Of a stretch of 29,851 nucleotides of DNA, positions 1 to 10,825 are shown piece after piece. Source of the DNA: Antrodiella citrinella. Its lineage: Eukaryota; Basidiomycota; Agaricomycetes; Polyporales; Steccherinaceae. The notes beneath the pieces were generated by a model. It saw only the letters and a list, made by a program, of their open reading frames with translations. It did no database searches and was not told where the DNA came from. The stretch spans positions 1 through 29,851 of the forward strand of contig SGPM01000332.1 in the NCBI GenBank assembly GCA_004802725.1, in the 5' to 3' direction. A program made the translations under genes and the position numbers. Position 1 is the stretch's first letter; the number at the start of each line of letters is the position of its first letter.

Positions 1-405
1 AAGTTTGCCAGGGTCCGATGCCAGCTCAATGGATCTGAATTGCCATGTGCCCTATGTGTGTATCAAGTCAACACGAGAACTAGCATGGTGTAGCAATATC
101 ACGTACTGTGCGGGAAGACGCAACTGCTCGCCCAGGTTCGCCCTTCAGGGCATGGTCCCAATCAATCAAGATACCCTCCCCGATATCGTTCAGCATGATA
201 TTACTCAGGTTGAGATCACCGTGCAGCCATCTGGCAGTTTGTATACCTGATCGTATGCCAATAATTCAGTGAGGGTATGATTGGAGAAGGATATCGACGT
301 ACATTGGACGATGTCGCGTATTACTACCACCAACTCCCTCGAATTCCCGACAGTGCTGAGCGGAAACAGCACCTCCGAGTCTTGAACGCGCCGGCATGTC
401 GTTTA
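1..405 (-). pseudogene. 5'-truncated FunK1 protein kinase copy, catalytic core only
   Basis: Read on the minus strand, three exon pieces (about 384-303, 246-107 and 51 to the window edge) give a FunK1 kinase core that matches the complete copy downstream. The catalytic loop reads LHGDLNLSNIML, with HGD in place of HRD, followed by a DWDHAL metal-binding motif and TGTWQFRSIEL. The two introns (247-302 and 52-106) sit at exactly the same codons as in the complete gene, so the two copies are paralogues. Seven codons upstream of the conserved block there is an in-frame TAA (403-405), and no N-terminal FunK1 domain can be found between here and the next gene. I therefore infer a copy broken on its 5' side. 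The catalytic exons themselves are open, and the C-terminal part lies outside the window. A further unrecognised upstream exon cannot be excluded. Confidence 0.62.
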
Positions 406-1227
406 CCGAGGCCCTACACTATTCCTATGTGAATCCAGCGTCCTCCGATGACTTGTCGCGTCACCAGAGTGCTTCCCGACGGTGGAGACCAAGACATGGG
501 CCTCAGTGAGCGCGGTGTGCATGTCCAGTTCCGGCGTGCAATATGGCTCGCGTTGTTAAGTTGGTGTTGACATAAGGGGCAAAAAACGAAACATACCAGT
601 TTACAAGGTTCTCTACACTGTGGGTTGTGAAATCTTGAAGTTGGATGAACGGATGTGGTCACTGGAGTGGAACGCGGAGTAATCCGGAATCGGGCCGGTG
701 TATTCCGTGCATTCCGGGGCTCCCTTTCGAACGATTCTAATTTCTATGAGTCTGAGTTGAGTAGTCTGAGGACTCTGAGAGATCTGTACGTTTGAGAGTA
801 GGTGCCCGCACTGCTGTGTGATGACTGACCTATGTAGTATCTACCAAGCCTCGCATCATTCGCCCACGATGCGGTAGGAGTCAAGAAGCCGTTCCTCATT
901 TCTCCTCCTCAGGTTGCCGTACACCATAACCACTGCGAATTTTGACTTCACCAGATGTGTATATACCGCTATACCTGGGTAGAAATCGCGAGCATACTTC
1001 ATTCAGATTTTCTCATGATTGACATGCTATGTATATGGCAGCCCACATTTCACATGCTCTCAAACACACCAGGACCAATGATCGTATTGGAGCCTGAGCA
1101 TGCTGCATAACATGAAAGAAATGACAACTTGAATGCATGGGTATAAATACATTAACTTGTAAACGATGTGCGGCAGCAGAATTGAAGAAAGATAATAGAC
1201 GGAAGAAGACAGAAGATACGCAGACCC
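406..1227. other. Intergenic stretch, possible degraded FunK1 sequence at its left end
   Basis: About 820 bases separate the truncated kinase copy from the 3' end of the complete one. Minus-strand reading of 406-661 gives an open stretch with no convincing similarity to the N-terminal half of the neighbouring kinase, although its position fits decayed upstream exon sequence. From about 700 to 1227 I see no gene, RNA or repeat. The right part must contain the 3' UTR and polyadenylation site of the complete FunK1 gene. Confidence 0.5.
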
Positions 1228-3886
1228 TCACTTCTTGGAAGAGCGCCGCACCATACCATGGGAACGACTCGTCGAGCCCTCAGTAGTTGCTCCTGATCCC
1301 TGCAGATCACGACGACCACCTCTACGAACAGGAGGGTTGAACACTGGAGCAGGGATGATATCGCTCAAGGTCCTTAGACGCTTCGAGCTGCGACTCTCGT
1401 TAGTGCCCATCCCCGCTTCCTCCTCGTCCTCGTCCTGCAAGACACGTTTGCCACTCCGGTTGAGCAGTCTAGTTTCCGATGTTCCGGAAGGCTGTGGGTC
1501 ATCTGACTGTGTCCCCTCGACGCTGGGCAGTGGATCCACCGACCCTTGCCCAGCAAGTGCCGATGTGCTCGTCACATGCTTTCGAACGAGACCCTGGATG
1601 GCTTTATCGTGAGCATGTTCATTCTGAAGCTGGAATCGATCCTGCATAGCATCCGCCCTCGTCCAATTGGTCTTTTTGCTCGCATCTTCGATGACGTTCA
1701 AGGCCATGCGACCGGGATCTGCGAGCTGGCCATTGCGGTAATCCACAAAAGCCTGTTCATCCAATATCGTCTCCTCAAAGATGGCGTAATATTTCTTGTG
1801 GTGAAGACTGAGCTTCAACATCACGTCGTCCAGCGGGCCACACTTGAATGTGGTGCGCTTGGTAGTGGTGCAGTTGAGGAATGTATGCTTGCCCTCGCCA
1901 CCCGTGATCGTCGGGACCTCGTCCACCATGGCATAGTCAGATTGGTTGAACATTTTGAGGATAGTCGCGGGAGCGTCACTGTCGAAGTAGTGCAGGGCGG
2001 TGAAGAGTAGAACCCAGTAGCATGATTCCAGATCGTCGAGCACATCGTGAGGTTTGTTGGGTTTCATAGCTATCCCGATCGAAAGGAATTGCCACGTTCC
2101 CTATGCACAAATCATCATCAGCGGAACTGATTTATCAACATTCAGCAATAACACATACGGTACGAGCGAATGCGGCCTTTCTTTCAGGGTCTATCTTCAG
2201 GCCATGGTCCCAGTCATTCAATATGCCTTGTCCAGCTTCGTTCAGCATGATGTTGCCAGCGCTGATGTCACGATGGAGCCAATTTGCCTCGAACGCAGCC
2301 CGTATACCTGCTCGGAAAGCGTTTAGTACATGATAATATAGCAAGGGTTGGAATAGTACGTTGACATACATTGTATAGCGTTCTTGATCGACAGCACCAG
2401 CTCCTTCGAATTCTTGACAGAACTGAGCGGGTACAACAGTTCTTGCACAATACGTATGTGTTGGTACTTCTGCAACGCAAGTCCGGTGGAACAAACGCCT
2501 GGCTTGCCACTCCAATCCTGCGTCACCGTCGTCTGAACAGTGGTCGTGCCGGATTCTGGAACGTCGCCTGCGAGGAGGACAGTGGGGAGATGAGGGACGT
2601 TGGCATTTTTGAGTGCGACGTATATGTCCGACTCCGGTACGCGGTCCAGCTCTGCAGGTCTCCAGTAGTCCTTTAGGAATACCAGCTTCTTCTTTTTGAG
2701 ATCCAGTGCGAGATATGCGCGCGTTGAACGACCCACGGGTGACTCAGGATACGTGAAGGGTCTCTGGATAATGTAAGAACGTGTTGCCTTCTTGCCGTCA
2801 AGCGAGAAGCCCGAAACTCTGATCCTCTGCGCAGGTACACTTTTGTCCGTGGCCTTCTTCATGTCTGGAAATTGGCGCTTCTGTGGGTCGTTCAGATGTT
2901 TGTCGACGGCAGCGTAAAATCTGGTCTTCTCTTTGGAAGTAGCAAGCTTGACGGTAGGGTCGAAGCCCTTCTTGAGATTTGTGAGCTGCCCGTATCGCAA
3001 GAGAAAGTCTGTGAGAAGTTCGGGCTCGGCGATATAGTCGAAGTGTGCGCTGACAATGGAGCCGGCGCGGTCCCAGCGAATGAAGCGAGCGTGTTTGCCG
3101 CAAATGAGCAGAGAGAAGATGAAGCCCCGGTGTTGACGAGCTAATTGTGTCACAGCGTAGGAGACGATCTGGCCATGAGTGGACACGGCGTGCTTGTTGG
3201 TGGCATCGAGGAGTTTGGTGATATTGTCGTAATTGGTGACGAAGGCATCGTATTCTTCCTTGAGTTTGAACTCGACCCAGAGCTCCAGCTGATGCCAATC
3301 GCACGCCCTGATCCTTCCTTCGTCGTCATCGTCATCTTCCTCCAGCTCTTCCTCTTCGTCGTCCTCATTGCCCTCATCCTCCTTCTCCTCGGAGACAACG
3401 TCGGGGTCCGTCACTGTCACCAGGGCCTCGTTTTGAATGACGGTATCAGGTTTGATTCCCGCATCTTGGTCAGCATTACGAGATGTATTGAATATTGTGT
3501 ATCCTTCTGGGAGTAGTTCGTGCTCCTGAATGATCTTGATCTGATAGTGTGTGGTGAGCTACAAGAGTGAATGGAAACAATGCCAATAGACTCACCATTG
3601 GATCGTACATGTCTTTCTCAACTTTCGCCTTCATCACCTCATCGTAACGAACTAACTTAAGCTTCTTCTTCGCGGGCACACGTGAAACGACCATTAGTTC
3701 CTTCAAGAAGGTGGCCGGCGCGATAGGGCCAACGATACGTCCAGTCATGTCTCGAGCGTACTGTTGTTTGTTCGCTTCGGCGTTAGGCTGAACTGAAGAA
3801 AAATGCGCCGCGCCTTGTTTGGAATACTGGTATGGTGAAGTGTCAGTGCGAACAGACGACTCGAGGGGGGGAGATGGAGCCGCCAT
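1228..3886 (-). CDS. FunK1-family fungal protein kinase
   Basis: Four minus-strand exons (3886-3596, 3540-2370, 2307-2159, 2100-1228) join in frame to 827 aa. An N-terminal FunK1 region leads into an acidic run (about residues 140-165) and a DWHQLELWVEFK segment typical of the family. The likely ATP-lysine strand is LVFLKDYWR. The catalytic loop is HRDISAGNI (D501, N506). The metal-binding motif is DWDHG (D519-G523), as in FunK1 proteins, instead of DFG. TGTWQFLS and the conserved HDVLDDLESCYWVL helix follow. The tail is polar, with a basic patch (SSKRLRT) that could be a nuclear signal. FunK1 kinases are a family expanded in mushroom-forming fungi; substrates are unknown. Start: the ATG at 3886 gives MAAPSPPLES; a longer open frame upstream has no support. 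Intron 1 could instead end at 3559, adding six residues. All predicted catalytic residues are present, so it should be active. Confidence 0.88.
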
Positions 3887-4600
3887 GTTGGAGGCTGGCC
3901 AACAGGACGCGAAAGAGAAAGAGAGAACATACTGGAGATTTGGAGTAGTTTTATATTGTGCCTCTTCGGATAATACTTGGTGGCCAGGTATTACACGAGG
4001 CAATGGCGAGGGTATGGCCACAGACTGGAAAATTGGTTATGGTGACAATGGAAGTTGAAACCAAGATGAACTTGCCAAATCAGGCCTCGATCGGCAATTC
4101 ACCCATTGTTCTCAAGAGCGCATCACTGATCGATTGCCACCGGCCCGGAGTGGCACAGTCGGCTGTTGTTGAGATTTCACTGCTTTCTTGCACTTGTAGA
4201 CCGCTGTCTCCATTGTTCATGTATGTCAGGAATACCGGTAGATCTCATCTTAGCCTCGTGGAAGACACCAGGGAGAACAATGGTAGACCTGGTTGAGCTT
4301 CCTACGAAGGAAGCGCCTCATGAACATTGACCCCGGGCCGGTCCGGAGTGGCACACCGGTATGTGGTATGTGTACCAAGCATGCATGCGTGTCGATGCTT
4401 CATCTCGACCTTAGAAGACCTCTATGTGATATGCAATGATGTACGCAGGAACGTCCATCCATATTCTCACTGAATCATGTCGCGATTCGCGAGCAGCAAT
4501 CACGCAACACCACGGATAACGGATAATTTCTTGTGAAAGATGCGATTTCAAGAGGAATACAGTACAAAGTACAACATGATAGATAACAGCAGCTCGAATA
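3887..4600. other. Intergenic: FunK1 promoter side and PRP22 3' side
   Basis: No gene is recognised. Both neighbours are on the minus strand, so this stretch holds the 3' UTR of PRP22 and the upstream region of the FunK1 gene. It contains a short imperfect direct repeat (listed separately). Confidence 0.6.
4141..4355. repeat. Pair of 17-bp direct repeats
   Basis: CGGCCCGGAGTGGCACA at 4141-4157 recurs as CGGTCCGGAGTGGCACA at 4339-4355, 16 of 17 bases identical and 198 bp apart. The second copy is followed by CCGG, so it is partly bounded by CCGG on both sides. Its role is unknown; it could be a protein-binding site or a trace of an old insertion. Confidence 0.45.
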
Positions 4601-7600
4601 TTAACCAAACGTTTGACTCTGCTCGGATGGATCAGAACGTAGTGCGAGACAGGGAGAGGGGAAACACATACCGAACGAGCACTCCGCTGGACTTTCGACA
4701 GCCGCCATTCGTCCGGCTTCTCGAACTTGTTGAACAGCGGCTCGATCTTCTCCTGCTTCTTCCGCTTACTGATCTTGTTCGCATCTGCGACCTTGAAGAA
4801 CTGCGGCGCCACCTCGACGAGCCACTTCGGTTCGATGGATGTCACGTTATGGCAGTACTCCCGCGTCGTTAGGATCAGCTCATGGTAGATACACCATTCT
4901 GGATTGCGGTTGAAAAGGGCAGACGAAGGATGGATGTAGACGGGAGTGCCTTCGACGATGGTCTTGTAGCCTTCTTGAGGATCTTTCTTTGCAGCATTCC
5001 GGAAGTACCCAGAGCAGATGGCGCGGCGCACCCTGTTGAAGTCCTTTCCAGCGGACAAGATGTCGTGCTTATACCTGTCACGACCTTGAGAACCAGATCT
5101 TTCGGAGTCAATCAATCTACTCACCGATCCATGATACCCAGCAGTTGCTTGCGCACATCCTGAGCTCGGCGCATACTCCTCGCTTGGATGAAGTTCTCGT
5201 AGCACCACGGGTTGGAAAAGTTACTCGCTTTCCACCCATTGTATACCGTGAGCAGAGTGAGATGGTCACCCTCCGGTTGATGGAACTTCGCCTTCTTGGA
5301 GTCGGCCTGTCCTTGCTTCTCTTTGGGTCGGTAGAACACACTCTGCACGGACAGCATAGCAACAACTGACAAGATCTCCTCCGAACAACCAAGGTCGACC
5401 GATGCGATCAACATCTTGGCTAGAGGTGGCTCCATAGGGAAGTCGGCCATCTTGCGTCCCAGACGCGTCAAGAGACCTTCGTCATCCAGTGCCGACAGAG
5501 CGTACAACGACTCTAGAGCGGTAAGCATAGTCTCTGCCCGTGGAGGGTCCATGAAGTCGAAGCTCAGTAGATCGTTGACACCCATGGCCTTGAGCATCAA
5601 GATCGTACTCGACAAGTTCGTCCGTTGGATATCCGGGATGGAATTGGGCAGCATCTCATTCCGGAATGCGGCTTCGGTGTAGAGACGGTAGCACTTTCCG
5701 GGACCTGTGCGGCCTGCACGACCTGCGCGCTGCCTAGCCTGTGCTTGAGAGATAGGCATGACGACGAGGGAGTCCATACCTAACTTGGGGTCGTACGCAT
5801 TCTGTTTCGAGAAACCAGGATCAATGACATAGTAGATTCCGGGGATTGTCAGACTTGTCTCGGCGACGTTGGTAGCTATGACAATTTTGCGTGCACCGGG
5901 TGGTGTGGGATCAAACACACGAGATTGGACTTCGGAGGGCAGGGCGGAATAGATGGGAAGAATCAAGAGCTCTGGTACTTTGGGGCCAAGCGCCTTCATA
6001 CGCTCGTACAGAATCTCGCAAGCCGTGTCGATTTCTTCTTGACCCGTAAGGAAGAGGAGAACATCACCAGGTGGCTCGGACAAGTGGATCTGCATGACGG
6101 TGATGAGAGACGCATCGAGGTAGTCCGTCTCCGGCTCTTTCGTGTAGAGCACCTCGACGGGATACGTGCGACCAGGAATCGTGAAAATGGGACACCCGAA
6201 AAAGTATTTGGAGAACTTCTCAGCGTCGAGAGTAGCGGACGTGACAATGAGTTTGAGGTCTGGCCTGCGTTTGATTGCCTCTGTGTAATGAGTCAGTTTC
6301 CTGCGGTCATTCAGGTAAGAGAACAACTTACTCTTGAGGAGACCAAATAGAACGTCAGTGGCGATGGTACGCTCGTGCGCCTCGTCCAACATGACGACGG
6401 AGTATGCACTGACGTCGGGGTCGATGAGACACTCTCGCTGAAGCATACCATCCGTCATGTACTTGATCCTGGTTTCAGGGCTAGTACAGTCCTCGAAACG
6501 GATCGTATAGCCAACTTCCTGTCCCAGACGACATCCGACTTCCTCCGCAACACGCTTCGCCACAGACATAGCGGCGACACGACGGGGCTGTGTACAGCCA
6601 ATCCTGCCTTTGTCGGCAAGACCAGATTCGGCCATGTATTGGACCATCTGCGTGGTCTTTCCGGAGCCGGTATCTCCGACCACAATAAGTACTTGATGCT
6701 AGAGAATCAATTGAATGACTGAATTACGCTGAGCGAATGAACACTTACTTGATTGATAGCTTCTAAAAGCTGGTCGCGCAACTTGTAGATAGGAAGGTTC
6801 TTGCGCTGATCTTGAATGCTGAGACTGGTGATTTCACCGAAAGTCGTCGCCTTGTTGAACGTCGCATCCTTCCACTTCGGCTGCTCTCCAACCTTTTGCC
6901 CACGAAGGTTACCGCGAAGATCTTGAGCGAAAACCTTGTCTGATTCCTTCGACATAGGATCCAACCATGGTGCGCTGAAGTCTCGAGCCTCCGAATCGGC
7001 CTGCTCGTTCACTTCTTGTTGACGCATTTCTCGCCGCTCCTTGGCAAGAGACGCTCCAGCGAGAGCAGCCCTGTTCAACGAACCATCAGGAGCTTTCACG
7101 ATCTTGACGGGACTCAAGTCCAACGTGCGCTTCGTCTGCCCAGACAGGAAAGACGGTTCCTCGTCCCGAACCTCAACATCCAACTCCTCCTCAATTTCGA
7201 CATGAGCATTCGGATTATGGAGTTCCTCGTCGAGATCGGGATACTCAGACGCGTCAACGATGCCAGAGGCTATGAGCTGTTTGATCTCCCATCGTTCGGG
7301 TGAACTCAGTCTCTTGGCAGAGCGGACCGGGGCGTCGTCGAATCCTTTCGAGTTGAGAGGGATGGCATTTGAACCGTGAGCCGCACGCTCTTCCTCCTCG
7401 CGAGCAATCTCGGCCTCAGATTTGATGCGCAAGTGGGGAGTAAGGTCGTTGCCGGTGATCTGGTCTACATCCTTCATGGAAAGACTGACTCGAGTCCCAG
7501 CCACGCTCATGACTTTGACCTTGACCGTCTGCCCTCGAGTCAATAGGTCTGCAGGAGAGTTGGCACGCGCTCCTTGTTGGATATTGGACACGTGCACCAT

Positions 7601-8362
7601 GCCTAATACAATATTGTCAATTCATGAGAAACTTGTAACTAGTAGACGGAACATACCTTCGACCCGTCCAGCGATACCTTCTAACTGCACAAATGCACCA
7701 AAATCCTTCATGCTGTTCACCCGACCCGTGTATATCTTGTACAGCACCGGTCGCTCGTCCACCTGAGGGCGCCCTCCACCATTCCTCCCGCGATACTCGT
7801 CCCTTCTATCACCATTTCCCCGACCTCGTGGAGGAGGACTGTGACTGCGACGTCTAGATGACGGAGAGCGAGATCTCCGCTGCCTCTTCGACTCCCGCTG
7901 CGCATCCTCCGTCGGCCGTGGCCTGTTCTTCGTCGCCGCTCCCCCTTCAAACTGCGACATCATATCGTCCACCTCCTTCATGAGCACATCCTTCGTGATG
8001 CTCGGCGCCCATTCCTGATCCTTCATAGCCAACCCCGGGAACATCCTCCGTTTCCTGTCCGTCTCTTCCACAACCTCTACGCCCGAGGCTTGCCCTTCTT
8101 TCGCAGCAGCGGCCTTCTTCTTGTGTTTGGGGTGCATGCTGAGAATGAGGCGGTCCACAGTCTCTATGAACGAATCTGGAAAGCTGGCCCCGACTTCGAT
8201 GAGCTTCGCCTTGAAATCGGCACGACTTTTGGAGGCTTCATGAAGGGCAATGACGAATTCGGCGAGGGTTTTATCGTTCAGTCCAGTGTGATTTACAATT
8301 TCCTGGGTGACTCTTGCCACCAGAGAGAGAAATTCGAGATTGTAGAGGTCGTCATTAGACAT
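4601..8362 (-). CDS. PRP22: Pre-mRNA-splicing DEAH-box RNA helicase Prp22/DHX8
   Basis: Six minus-strand exons (8362-7657, 7602-6749, 6698-6332, 6280-5125, 5074-4672, 4618-4601) give 1167 aa, the usual length of fungal Prp22. In order: a conserved N-terminus ([10 protein letters not shown]), an RS-like stretch ([17 protein letters not shown]), an S1 RNA-binding domain (from about [17 protein letters not shown]), then the helicase core. The core has motif [10 protein letters not shown] (528-536), motif II DEAH (625-628), motif [16 protein letters not shown], and motif [10 protein letters not shown], followed by the ratchet and OB-fold region. Prp22 acts after exon ligation, using ATP to release spliced mRNA from the spliceosome; it also promotes the second step and proofreads. 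The last exon is only 18 nt and encodes SQTFG and the stop, matching the family's conserved C-terminus. The third intron (6281-6331) is 51 nt with no in-frame stop; removing it restores the conserved [16 protein letters not shown]. Confidence 0.96.
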
Positions 8363-8579
8363 GACGAATTCGAAATGTCGAGGCAGGAAGGAAGGCTTGA
8401 GCTGTAAGCGCCCTTCGTGACACGAGCAAAACTGGGATTCTCACGCTTTTCCTTACGTGTTCGTGTACAGTCATCACTTGGGATGTCAAAGTGAACGAAA
8501 TACAGACGTCGTTCACATATTCAATGTATTGAGGTTCAGTTATACAGCACAAACGCAAAAAAGAGAGAGTTAAAGTCTT

Positions 8580-10249
8580 CTAGTTCCCATCCTTTCTCAT
8601 CTCAGTGATCCAGACCGTACCTCTACACTCCCAGAACTTCTCTACGCGCAACCCTGACTTATTCGCAAGCTCTGTCCACTCCTCCGGGCTCCTCTCGCGT
8701 CCGTTCAGCAATCCCATCATGTTCAAATCCAACTGGTTAATGAACCTGGATGCGGGACCATAGTTCGCGGGAAGTGGCTTGGGCGCAGTGGGGAGGGACG
8801 GCCCAGGCGAGGTACACGTCGGGCGCATGACTGCATCTGAGACGAGGATGCGCGAGTTGGGGCCGAGAGCGGGGCGAAGAGCTTTCAGGATCTTGATGCA
8901 GTCGTCGTCGGGCCAGTCGTGTCTGTACAGCGTTATGAGAACCACTTCCGATTGAACGCAAGCAGGAGAGGACTTACAAGATGTAACGCAAGGAGTAGAC
9001 TTTTGCGCCTTTGACGGGCTGCTCGGTGAAGAAATCATGCGGCATGAGGACGGTGCGCTTCGTCTTGATAGCATCGGGCATGTCCCGCGCCCAAACGTCC
9101 TCGGCTCGCTTGATCACGGGAGCTCTACGGTCCTGGTTGACGAACTTCAACTTGGGGTAGATCTTTGCCAAGCGGAAAGACAACCCTCCTACAGGTACGA
9201 ATGAACATCAGAAATGCGTGCAATACCATGTACCATCCGTCACGTACCAACGCCTCCGCCGACGTCGACTATAGTGGCGTTCCCCAGATCCCCCCAAAGA
9301 TAATCTGAGGAAGGCAGACGTCAATCCAACTGTAACTACGCGGTGACCGAGCGACTCGAGACTGACCGTAGTACAAAGGTGCGCCCAAAATACGTGCACC
9401 GCCCATCATAGCGAGTCCAAAAACAGGGAGCTCAGGTCTCGGCTGGGTAGTCCCATCTGGTTGCTTCACAGGCTCCTCGAGCCACTCGAAGAGGTGCGCC
9501 TCCGTGTTGAGTCCAGGTTGGAACGCAGCCTCCTTGGAGGACTCGGATTGGCCCTTCACCGGATCCTTCAAAACACTGAGTAGCTTGTCGGACATGGGGT
9601 AGTTGACCATAGACCTGTGGCTATCTAAAGTCAATTTCAAACCAACAGAAGAAGAAATGTGGGTGCACGAACAGGAGCATGAAGAACGCGCGCAATGGGT
9701 CGTTCTTGACGAGGACCTGACTGACTGTGTTATTCGCGAAGTAATCGTGAGAGACTTCTCTGAATACATGCGCACTGCACAATGCCCGCAAGACACGAGC
9801 TACCTAATGGCATGGTTCATTAGAGGTCTCCAGATTGACGACAAGAACAAATACACTCACCAAGCTTGTGCGACTTGATACCAGTACGGAGGCTCAGCTC
9901 GTCAATGTGCACGCCCTTCTCGTGGTCCCCTTCGTCCAAAATATCTGCAATCCGGACGTCTCCGGCAACAAAGAGGGCCACAGACTCGAAGAACTGCATC
10001 GACAGCTCCATCAAGCGGGTCCCAGGTACCGAAATGAGCTCGGTGCAGACACCCCATAGCACTGAGTGCGGTCTGCCGAGCGTTGTGGAGCTCATGCGAC
10101 GGGATAGAACTCGCGTCCGACGCCATAGGCGGCCTAGGCGTAGAGTTGTGTTCTTGCTTCTCCCATTCCTGGATGACGCCCTCTACGGATTGATTGAACA
10201 GCTGGGCAGCAGCTCGGAGGCGTTGGGTTTTGTCTTGGACAGACTCCAT
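8580..10249 (-). CDS. SAM-dependent O-methyltransferase with an apparent 1-nt frameshift
   Basis: Six minus-strand exons (10249-9861, 9799-9673, 9614-9367, 9304-9248, 9188-8978, 8922-8580) give about 457 aa when one base is discounted. The N-terminal winged-helix dimerisation region includes HKLARVLRALCSAHVFREV. The Rossmann SAM site is IVDVGGGVGG (D268-G275), split between exons. HDWPDDDCIKIL carries the likely catalytic base H345. The order and motifs are those of the fungal and plant-type O-methyltransferases of secondary metabolism; the substrate cannot be read from the sequence. In exon 1 the frame changes at a run of four C (10052-10055 on the plus strand): ELHNARQTALSAMG continues in family register as VCTELISVPGTRL only if one base is ignored. 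Either the gene is mutated or the assembly has one extra base. An internal ATG at 10095 would avoid the shift but would lose about 52 residues. Confidence 0.85.
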
Positions 10250-10825
10250 CTGTGCGATGCAAGGGAATTAGGCACCAGCAGCTTATACGTGCCCATTAAC
10301 TACTGCCATTCTATACCGAGCAACCTGAAACCAGACGCTCCAATATGAACCTGTCTGCGCCAGAAATAATACAGTACGTATAAGATGTCAAGAGTCGGGA
10401 GGCGTTGAATGACGACGTACATATTTGTGACGAATCGAGAATGATAGAGGTAGAGGTAGAGAAGAGACTCAGCCTGTCCATTGACATAGATTTCAATGAT
10501 TTATTTAATTGGAATATTGAGCTACACAGTCAGTTCTTCATAGCACTCAGTCACAGAATAGCAAGACAAATATTAGAGTTGATACTTACAGATACCGAGT
10601 CGGACGAGTGAAAGTCCGAGCACTTGGAGGAGAAGTTCAAGTTATTTCAAGTTTGAGTACTTTGAGTCACCGCTCATGACGTACACACAGGCGTCTGTAT
10701 TAAGTTTTGCTCTCGTCGGTGTCTCTTTTCGTATTCCTTTCCGTACTCATATGTGCTCATTCGTTCAATATTGAACGTTCCTATACCAACTACACAATAT
10801 CTTCTATCTACATCCAGACGCAAAC
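10250..10825. other. Divergent intergenic region between the methyltransferase and an orphan gene
   Basis: The flanking genes point away from each other, so this 576-bp stretch should hold both promoters. It contains an AT-rich segment around 10495-10580. I recognise no gene, RNA or clear regulatory site. Confidence 0.55.

Noticed and set aside
3145..3516. Hydrophobic plus-strand frame that looks like a membrane protein
   Set aside because: It is the reverse of the acidic segment of the FunK1 gene; the hydrophobic run is an artefact of reading acidic codons backwards.
3541..3595. Shorter 37-nt version of the first FunK1 intron (3559-3595)
   Set aside because: Also in frame, but shorter than any other well-supported intron in the window; the 55-nt version has a CTCAC branch-like site at a normal distance.
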